Source of the DNA: an uncultured Agathobacter sp.
GTDB taxonomy: Bacteria > Bacillota > Clostridia > Lachnospirales > Lachnospiraceae
Direction of reading: 5' to 3'
Assembly (NCBI GenBank): GCA_934358675.1
Contig: CAKRKX010000106.1
Span: 1 to 7,192 of the forward strand
Length of the DNA stretch: 7,192 nucleotides
A program made the position numbers and the translations under genes. This document shows, in pieces, positions 5,575 through 7,192 of this stretch (the first letter of the stretch is position 1; every line of letters begins with the position of its first letter). The notes below the pieces were generated by a model that searched no databases, was not told the DNA's origin, and worked only from the letters and a program-made list of their open reading frames with translations.

Positions 5575-7192
5575 ATGAGACAGAATTTGAAAAAGATGGT
5601 TGCATTTGTGTGTGCGATCGCGATGATGATCACGCTTGTTCCGGCACGCGCCGAGGCGGCGACAAAGAAGGTGGCTTTTGCAAAAAGTTATACTGCTTTG
5701 TATGAGAACGATACGAACAAGGGTGTATATACATACACGGTGAAGAATCTGACCAGAGGACAGAAGGTCAAGTGGTCGGTTTCCGGAACCGGTAAGAGTT
5801 ACGTAAAATTGAAGAAGACGACAACAAGTGTTTCGGGAACGACTTCTTCCAACAAACTGACGATTCGCACGAAAAAGAAGACTGCGGCAAAAAACAAGAC
5901 GGTGATCGTGACCGCTAAAGTTTATAATGCAAATGGAAGATTACAGACAACGTTAAAATCAAAAACCGGAAAAATCAAGGTGAAACCGACGAAGATCCAG
6001 ATTCTTTCCAGTGATTGGGATGGCAAGACATTTCTGGTAAATGGGACTTATCAGATGCGTTATAAGATCACGCCTGCCAATGCGACCAGCACCAATGTCT
6101 GGTCGGTAACCGATGATGACGGAAACGATGTGCCGTATATTTCAAAGTCCGGTGTATTTACACCAAAGACAGACGGCGATTTTGTGATCAACGTAAAGTC
6201 GAAGATCGGCTCGAAAGTGATCGCAGAAGACAGTATGGATGTGACGGTAAAGACAACGATGGTTGAGGCAAAGCAGACGGCAGCCGATGCACTCGTTGCT
6301 GTATATTCCGGCAATGCAAAGAATGTGGTTGATACAAAGAAGCTTAAGATTACAAACGCTGTGGGTGCCGATATTGTGATCAAGAAGACGAACTTTTCAA
6401 CAGACGGCACAGAAGTGACCATGACAACAAGCACAACTTTGAAAGATGGGGCAATGTACACCGTGACGGACGGCGTGTCGAGTTATCGCGTGATCGCGCG
6501 TGTCGGTACACCGGTCAGGATGGAAGTTTTAAATTCTCAGGTAACGGTCAACAAGGCAACACCGATCGAGTATGCACTCTATGATGAGGACGGAATTGAT
6601 GTAAAGGCTGCATATCCGGGTGATGTCGTTACCGATGATGCGGTGACGAAGATTACAAATGGATATATTACCAAGAATTTTGAAATCTATATGACATCCG
6701 TTGGTGCATCCGGAACCATTAAGCTGGATTATACTTCCAAAGAGAACAAAAACCTGGTGCTTTCCGCAACAGCGACTGTTACCTGTGTGGCGGCAAGTAC
6801 ATCGAGTGATACAAACCTTACATTTACAGAGACGGCAGCAAAGCCGAATTATGAGGCCAATGGATATAAGGACAACCGCTCCGTTGCATCCGGAAGCAAT
6901 TATTATGTACATTTCCGTGCTTTGGATGAGGATAAGACCGAGATTTCGGAGTATCCTCTTTTCAATGATGAAAATTATAACGACAGGGACTATTTCAAGG
7001 CGTATCCGACAGCGTACCACCTGAGAAACGAACTGATTTCGTCCGATAAGCCGCATGACGTCCGTCTCGTATATCTTGCGATTCATCATATTCTGAAAAG
7101 CCGCGGACATTTTCTTTTCGACATGGAGCTTTCCGACGAGTATCGGACGGTCGGCGATCTGCTTGACGATTTTACCGAGCGGCTGCTCGACG
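5575..7192 (+). CDS. Secreted Ig-like (BIG2-type) domain protein, reading in frame into a Cas9 fragment; runs off the window
   Basis: The frame is open from ATG 5575, seven bases after AGGAGG (5562-5567), to the window end (539 codons, no stop seen). Residues 1-29 are a signal peptide: MRQNLKK, a hydrophobic core from Met8 to Val22, and a cleavage site near ARAEA-A. Residues 30-135 are a very Lys/Thr-rich beta-type region (WSVSGTGKSYVKLKK, LTIRTKKKTAAKNK). Residues 137-227 look like a bacterial Ig-like domain (KPTKIQILSS, YQMRYKITPANAT, VWSV, SGVFTPKTDGDFVINV). Further beta-rich sequence runs to about residue 450. This is the style of Lachnospiraceae surface or secreted proteins; the ligand is unknown, and no LPXTG or S-layer anchor is visible because the true C-terminus is not seen. 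From about residue 452 the sequence is Cas9, annotated separately. I treat the join as a probable chimera, so the surface protein is supported only to about base 6925. Confidence 0.75.
   Translation, partial: MRQNLKKMVAFVCAIAMMITLVPARAEAATKKVAFAKSYTALYENDTNKGVYTYTVKNLTRGQKVKWSVSGTGKSYVKLKKTTTSVSGTTSSNKLTIRTKKKTAAKNKTVIVTAKVYNANGRLQTTLKSKTGKIKVKPTKIQILSSDWDGKTFLVNGTYQMRYKITPANATSTNVWSVTDDDGNDVPYISKSGVFTPKTDGDFVINVKSKIGSKVIAEDSMDVTVKTTMVEAKQTAADALVAVYSGNAKNVVDTKKLKITNAVGADIVIKKTNFSTDGTEVTMTTSTTLKDGAMYTVTDGVSSYRVIARVGTPVRMEVLNSQVTVNKATPIEYALYDEDGIDVKAAYPGDVVTDDAVTKITNGYITKNFEIYMTSVGASGTIKLDYTSKENKNLVLSATATVTCVAASTSSDTNLTFTETAAKPNYEANGYKDNRSVASGSNYYVHFRALDEDKTEISEYPLFNDENYNDRDYFKAYPTAYHLRNELISSDKPHDVRLVYLAIHHILKSRGHFLFDMELSDEYRTVGDLLDDFTERLLD
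6928..7192 (+). CDS. cas9: Cas9 fragment: start of the REC lobe, N-terminus missing, continues beyond the window
   Basis: Residues 452-539 of the open frame match type II Cas9. They read EDKTEISEYPLFND, then YFKAYPTAYHLRNELI (Tyr477-Arg484 is the YPTxYHLR hallmark), KPHDVRLVYLAIHHILK, and SRGHFLF. In Streptococcus pyogenes Cas9 the matching motifs are HPIFGN, KYPTIYHLRKKL, DLRLIYLALAHMIK and FRGHFLIEG, at about residues 116-171, so the fragment corresponds to the region just after the bridge helix. The first ~110 residues of a normal Cas9 are absent: the RuvC-I motif with its catalytic Asp and the arginine-rich bridge helix. No start codon with a ribosome binding site is visible at the join. 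Cas9 is a cytoplasmic RNA-guided DNA nuclease, so linkage to a signal-peptide protein is not functional as read. The KPHDVRLVYLAIHH flavour resembles Cas9s of gut Firmicutes. The subtype cannot be set from this piece. Confidence 0.88.

Noticed and set aside
6060..6461. 133-codon open frame on the - strand with hydrophobic segments
   Set aside because: It is antisense to the Ig-like region. The hydrophobic look comes from reverse-complemented Lys/Thr/Asp codons, and there is no ribosome binding site or family match.
6529..7110. 193-codon open frame on the - strand
   Set aside because: It is antisense to the secreted protein and crosses the Cas9 junction. Its translation is Ile/Cys/Arg-rich and low in information, as expected for a shadow of the + strand frame.
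6900..7192. A complete CRISPR-Cas locus or CRISPR array
   Set aside because: Only a Cas9 fragment of about 88 residues is present. I saw no regularly spaced direct repeats, tracrRNA-like anti-repeat or cas1/cas2/csn2 genes anywhere in the window.

Overview
The window reads as a Lachnospiraceae-like (Firmicutes/Clostridia) chromosome segment. All convincing genes lie on the + strand with strong AGGAGG-type ribosome binding sites, and the gene order resembles a conserved Firmicutes housekeeping cluster. The organism assignment is an inference from protein flavour and gene order.

Bases 1-285 are the 3' end of a tRNA methylthiotransferase gene of the MtaB type. After an 82-base gap with a plausible promoter comes a tight co-directional run: ireB (368-631), ruvX (649-1104), a small acidic DUF1292 protein (1116-1379), ribonuclease J (1411-3084), a short membrane-anchored MltG-like protein lacking the catalytic domain (3108-3536), a TrmR-type O-methyltransferase (3558-4220) and a TrhP-type U32 family protein (4207-5460). 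Gaps are 11-31 bases, and the last two genes overlap by 14 bases, so this looks like one operon. The order matches the Bacillus subtilis yrzL-yrrK-yrzB-yrrL-yrrM-yrrN/O block, except that RNase J sits in the middle. TrhP and TrmR are consecutive enzymes making 5-hydroxyuridine and then 5-methoxyuridine at tRNA position 34. MtaB acts on tRNA position 37, so much of the window concerns RNA modification and turnover.

A strong hairpin (5494-5532) closes the operon. It is followed by a promoter-like sequence and a gene for a secreted, Lys/Thr-rich protein with a signal peptide and a bacterial Ig-like (BIG2-type) domain, starting at 5575.

The most striking feature is at the right edge. The reading frame of the secreted protein passes without a stop, at about 6922-6936, into a sequence that is unmistakably Cas9 (start of the REC lobe, with YPTAYHLR, RLVYLAIHHILK and RGHFLF), and it stays open to the window end. 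The Cas9 part lacks the RuvC-I motif and the arginine-rich bridge helix. No CRISPR repeats, tracrRNA or other cas genes are visible. A signal-peptide Ig-like protein joined to a beheaded Cas9 makes little biological sense, so the likeliest explanation is a chimeric junction (assembly or splice artefact). A real illegitimate recombination is the less likely alternative. It should be checked before it is treated as a new fusion.
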